From Bacillus sp. X1(2014) (GTDB lineage Bacteria; Bacillota; Bacilli; Bacillales_B; DSM-18226), in assembly GCF_007678255.1 (NCBI RefSeq), contig NZ_VEED01000015.1, forward strand, positions 62,001 through 126,000: a stretch of DNA of 64,000 nt, given 5' to 3'. The position numbers and the translations under genes are program-made. A model generated the notes under the pieces. It was not told where the DNA came from and ran no database searches. It was given only the letters and a program-made list of their open reading frames with translations. This document shows, piece by piece, positions 61,639 to 64,000 of this stretch (positions within the stretch are counted from its first letter, which is position 1; each line of letters begins with the position of its first letter).

Positions 61639-62214
61639 TTAAACCAGCTCTTGCTCAGGATTTTGTGATTTTCTTAGTTTCCCATCTTCTTCAACGAAGC
61701 GACTTTCAATATTATGAAAAGAACGCTCGAAGATTTCCATAAAATCTTCACCATAAATATTGCGGACGATCGCCATCATTTCAACAATTTCTGGAAACTT
61801 ACCGTATAATTCACGAAGGGGCAAAGCACCAGAAAAAACCGCATTGCCATTTGGCTCATAGGTTTCCATTAGTTGAAGTAAGATACTTTCTCCTGCTTCA
61901 GTAAGCTGAATATACGTATTGCGTTTATCATTTTCCTTTTTGGAAAACTGCAGTAAACCTCGTTCTTCTAACTTCTTCGAAAAATTAAATGCTGTTGAAA
62001 CGTGCATGACGCCAAACTTAGCCACATCCGAAATGGAAGCACCGTTTAAGTGATAGGCAATCCATAAAATGTGATGTTCGTTAATATTTAAATCAAAAGG
62101 CTTAATCCATTGCTGCCAGTCTTTCTCAATCGCTTTCCATAAGGCCTTACTTAGTTGAGCAACTCTCTGAGTAAAGATCATCGCTTCTTTCATTGAATAT
62201 TGTTTCTCAGTCAT
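61639..62214 (-). CDS. scoC: MarR-family transition-state regulator ScoC (Hpr)
   Basis: Represses protease and sporulation genes during transition phase in Bacillus. A 191-residue protein; the segment [20 protein letters not shown] and [20 protein letters not shown] (winged-helix recognition region) are near-identical to Hpr. Start at ATG 62214, nine bases after AGGTG; ATG 62220 and GTG 62226 are possible. Place next to yhaI and trpP agrees. Confidence 0.93.
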   Translation of the reverse strand: MTEKQYSMKEAMIFTQRVAQLSKALWKAIEKDWQQWIKPFDLNINEHHILWIAYHLNGASISDVAKFGVMHVSTAFNFSKKLEERGLLQFSKKENDKRNTYIQLTEAGESILLQLMETYEPNGNAVFSGALPLRELYGKFPEIVEMMAIVRNIYGEDFMEIFERSFHNIESRFVEEDGKLRKSQNPEQELV

Positions 62215-62539
62215 CCCCATTTTCACCTACTTTTATATTTCTCTATTTTCATTATGCCAATAAAATAAAAATTAATAAAGAAAAAATTCACAAATTTTTT
62301 AAAAATTAGAACAATAATCTATTGATATTAAAAAAAAGTGAAATTGTTATAAATCAACCATAAAATCCTTTACCTTTTGGTATCTACTGAATAATAACAA
62401 CTTTTAGAAAATTAAATTTAAAAAAATACATTGTTCTCCCTAATTACACGTATACCTGTTCATAGGAATGGACGGGTAAACATATAAATAGTTACAACGT
62501 TCAGTCGAACTTTTGAAACAAAATAGGGGGACAAGGAAG

Positions 62540-62731
62540 ATGAAAATTGCTGCCATTATTTTTTTTATCTTTAGTGCTATCCTTTTATTGGGTGCAATTA
62601 AATATTTAATCGAATTAACAAGACCAGGTGTTTATCCACCTAAACAAATTTTAAGAAAAAAAGCTGCTGCTCTATTTGGAGGCGGAGGGATCTTTCTATT
62701 AATTGCTGTATTAATCTCTAAACTTATATAG
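62540..62731 (+). CDS. Small two-span membrane protein
   Basis: A 63-residue protein: membrane helices at about residues 2-22 and 44-62, with a basic loop (PPKQILRKK). Start at ATG 62540 with AAGGAAG just before and GGGGG further up. Function unknown. The 310 bp before it (62227-62539) is very AT-rich and shows nothing I can name. Confidence 0.65.
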   Translation: MKIAAIIFFIFSAILLLGAIKYLIELTRPGVYPPKQILRKKAAALFGGGGIFLLIAVLISKLI

Positions 62732-62740
62732 CGGAATATT

Positions 62741-62769
62741 AAGAAAAGAACCCGCTGGGTTCTTTTCTT
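62741..62769. terminator. Bidirectional terminator before trpP 3' end
   Basis: Perfect stem AAGAAAAGAACCC / GGGTTCTTTTCTT with a GCT loop. Confidence 0.88.
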
Positions 62770-62785
62770 AATTAAGTCCCGTCGA

Positions 62786-63313
62786 TTATTTTTGAATGAC
62801 GGAAGGTGTTGTTAATTTAGTTCGTTTCACTATGGATAGGGCTACAGGATACAAAATAATCATAATAACGGTATTTAGTGCAATAGCCGGCAGAACTCCT
62901 GCAGCAAATAGTGCAGTGAATGATGCAGGTAAACCCACTAAAAAGAATGCAGCTGTTAAAAAGATTGTACCTGAAACAAGGGTTCCAATGGCAGTTAAAA
63001 CGCCAACACTAACAATCGAATTTCGGTATTTTTTTAAAGCTAAAAATAACCCAAGAAAAACTAAAGCAGTGATAGGTTTATCAATGATATTTGGAATTTG
63101 TCCGCCTGGAAAACCAGTGGTTAACGCTGACAATACTCCAGTTACAATGGCCAAAAGCATCACACTCTTTAACTCCGGAATAAGGATGATTCCCAAAAAC
63201 ATCATCGCAAGCATCATGTCAGGTTTAATTCCAAGAAAACTAGGCATTACCGTATGCAAGACTACCCCAATCCCAGCTAATAGTGCTAAAACTACAATGT
63301 TCTTCGTATTCAT
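62786..63313 (-). CDS. trpP: Tryptophan transporter TrpP (YhaG)
   Basis: A 175-residue membrane protein with about five helices, similar in form to ECF-type substrate-binding subunits; TrpP/YhaG takes up L-tryptophan. Contains LGIKPDMMLAMMFLGIILIP near residues 27-46 and FPGGQIPNIIDKPITAL near 68-84, both typical. In B. subtilis translation is blocked by tryptophan-bound TRAP; NAG triplets at the ribosome site here show the same control. Ribosome site GAGGAGAG overlaps them. Confidence 0.93.
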   Translation of the reverse strand: MNTKNIVVLALLAGIGVVLHTVMPSFLGIKPDMMLAMMFLGIILIPELKSVMLLAIVTGVLSALTTGFPGGQIPNIIDKPITALVFLGLFLALKKYRNSIVSVGVLTAIGTLVSGTIFLTAAFFLVGLPASFTALFAAGVLPAIALNTVIMIILYPVALSIVKRTKLTTPSVIQK

Positions 63314-63315
63314 TT

Positions 63316-63353
63316 CTCTTCTCTCCTCTGCTATACTAATCTATTTGTTTCTC
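63316..63353 (-). promoter_or_regulatory. TRAP-binding site over the trpP ribosome binding site
   Basis: In the mRNA, read 5' to 3' in steps of five bases: GAG, ACA, TAG, TAG, TAG, GAG, GAG, GAG, then the ATG. Seven NAG triplets keep exact two-base spacers (one position degenerate), the hallmark of TRAP targets, and the last three form the Shine-Dalgarno. Confidence 0.88.
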
Positions 63354-63459
63354 CTGCAGTGCACTCATTGCCTGAAGCGAAAAACCTGCTTTCATTATAA
63401 CATAATAATTTAATAATAATAAAGATATAATTTTCAGATAATTTAAAATTATATTGGAT

Positions 63460-63885
63460 TTATACTTGTTTATTAATATTTTCAGCCATTTCCTGTAATA
63501 AATCAAAAGAATACTCACTTTGATTACTTTTCCATACTGCTCCAAACCCATCTCCTTTTCCATAACGCGGAATTAAATGCATATGATAATGAAAGACAGA
63601 TTGCCCCGCATGTTCGCCATTATTATTTACAGTATTTAATCCAATTGGATTAAATTCTCTTTTTAAAGCATTAGCAATGGCAGGAACTACTTCAAAAATA
63701 TTCCTTGCAATTTCTGGAGTTAATTCAAATATGTTTTCCTTATGTACTTTGGGAATAACCAACGTATGTCCCTTTGTTACTTGGGTAATATCTAAAAAAG
63801 CTAAAACATGTTCATTCTCGAAAACCTTGGCAGAAGGAATTTCACCATTAACAATTTTACAAAAAATACAATCGCTCATATTCAC
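63460..63885 (-). CDS. hit: HIT-family protein
   Basis: A 141-residue histidine-triad nucleotide-binding hydrolase. The triad HYHMHLIPR (H-x-H-x-H) is near residues 97-105, and the N-terminal CIFCKIVNGEIPS has the zinc-type Cys pair of the HINT branch. It likely cleaves adenosine phosphoramidates or dinucleotides. Upstream of trpP on the same strand, as in B. subtilis hit. Confidence 0.92.
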   Translation of the reverse strand: MNMSDCIFCKIVNGEIPSAKVFENEHVLAFLDITQVTKGHTLVIPKVHKENIFELTPEIARNIFEVVPAIANALKREFNPIGLNTVNNNGEHAGQSVFHYHMHLIPRYGKGDGFGAVWKSNQSEYSFDLLQEMAENINKQV

Positions 63886-63930
63886 TGTCCCTTCAATATT
63901 GTTTGTATTATTTTACCATACAAACGAAAA

Positions 63931-63964
63931 AAAGAAAAAGGCAGGATCCGCATGGAATCCTGCC
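63931..63964 (-). terminator. Terminator pointing left at the right edge
   Basis: Stem GGCAGGAT-CC / GG-A-ATCCTGCC with a GCAT loop. On the minus strand it is followed by TTTTTCTTTTTTT, implying a minus-strand gene that ends just to the right or beyond the window. Confidence 0.75.
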
Positions 63965-64000
63965 CTCTCGAAGGGGAATTGCTTCAAAAGGTACGTTCAT

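Noticed and set aside
62458..62479. Sigma-B-like promoter GTTCAT...GGGTAA
   Set aside because: Spacing is only ten bases (12-15 needed) and both boxes are imperfect.
62796..63413. 205-codon plus-strand ORF opposite trpP
   Set aside because: Antisense shadow of trpP; no ribosome site, and trpP has clear family motifs and a TRAP site.

Overview
This window is chromosomal DNA from a low-GC, endospore-forming Bacillaceae, probably of the Neobacillus/Mesobacillus/Bacillus sensu lato type. The evidence is the spore genes (spoVR, an alpha/beta-type SASP, YheC/YheD ATP-grasp proteins, two YjcZ-family microproteins, yhaL), Bacillus-type interspersed repeats, and gene order. Much of the window follows the Bacillus subtilis order yhcT-yhcU / pgcA / yhdB / spoVR, then bmrC-bmrD-yheG / yheE-yheD-yheC / yheA-yhaX-yhaR-yhzD-yhaQ-yhaP-yhaO-yhaN-yhaM-yhaL-prsA-yhaI-scoC-trpP-hit. 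No phage, integrase, transposase or CRISPR array was seen.

Layout: 1-6.8 kb holds the end of an RluA-type pseudouridine synthase, YhcU, phosphoglucomutase, an SDR enzyme, YhdB, an M14 peptidase and SpoVR. 6.9-9.3 kb is a three-gene operon (stand-alone GTP cyclohydrolase II, RibD, HAD phosphatase) with no recognisable FMN riboswitch, followed by a 52-bp-period tandem repeat. 9.7-14.1 kb looks like an alanine-use locus: ald, its AdeR-like activator and an amino-acid permease. 14.1-17.1 kb is an MMPL exporter and a TetR repressor that share the same palindrome in front of both genes. 17.2-27 kb carries single genes: acid phosphatase, DUF445, lipoprotein, HesB-like, a CGCGG-motif peptide, two tandem CorC/HlyC-type membrane proteins with similar 5' leaders, a GNAT enzyme and an orphan histidine kinase.

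27-30 kb is a Fur-type iron-uptake operon (feoA-feoB-FeoB-associated Cys-rich protein), preceded by a possible small RNA or microprotein. 30-37 kb holds an XRE regulator with a perfect palindrome, a class A PBP, and the BmrC/BmrD multidrug ABC pair behind what looks like a translation-coupled transcription attenuator. 37-40 kb holds YheG, fumarase and a SASP, with a second 52-bp-period array and two tRNA-like folds. 40-43 kb is msmX and its YxkF-like regulator.

43-48 kb is a spore-type operon in which the YheD-YheC ATP-grasp pair appears to be duplicated (four paralogues in long-short-long-short order). 48-64 kb is the conserved yhe/yha block: ABC exporter YhaQP, DNA-repair-type nuclease/ATPase YhaON, exoribonuclease YhaM, foldase PrsA, regulator ScoC, the tryptophan transporter TrpP with a clear TRAP-type NAG-repeat site over its ribosome binding site, and Hit.

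All names rest on reading the sequence and on remembered families and gene order. No database search was run.
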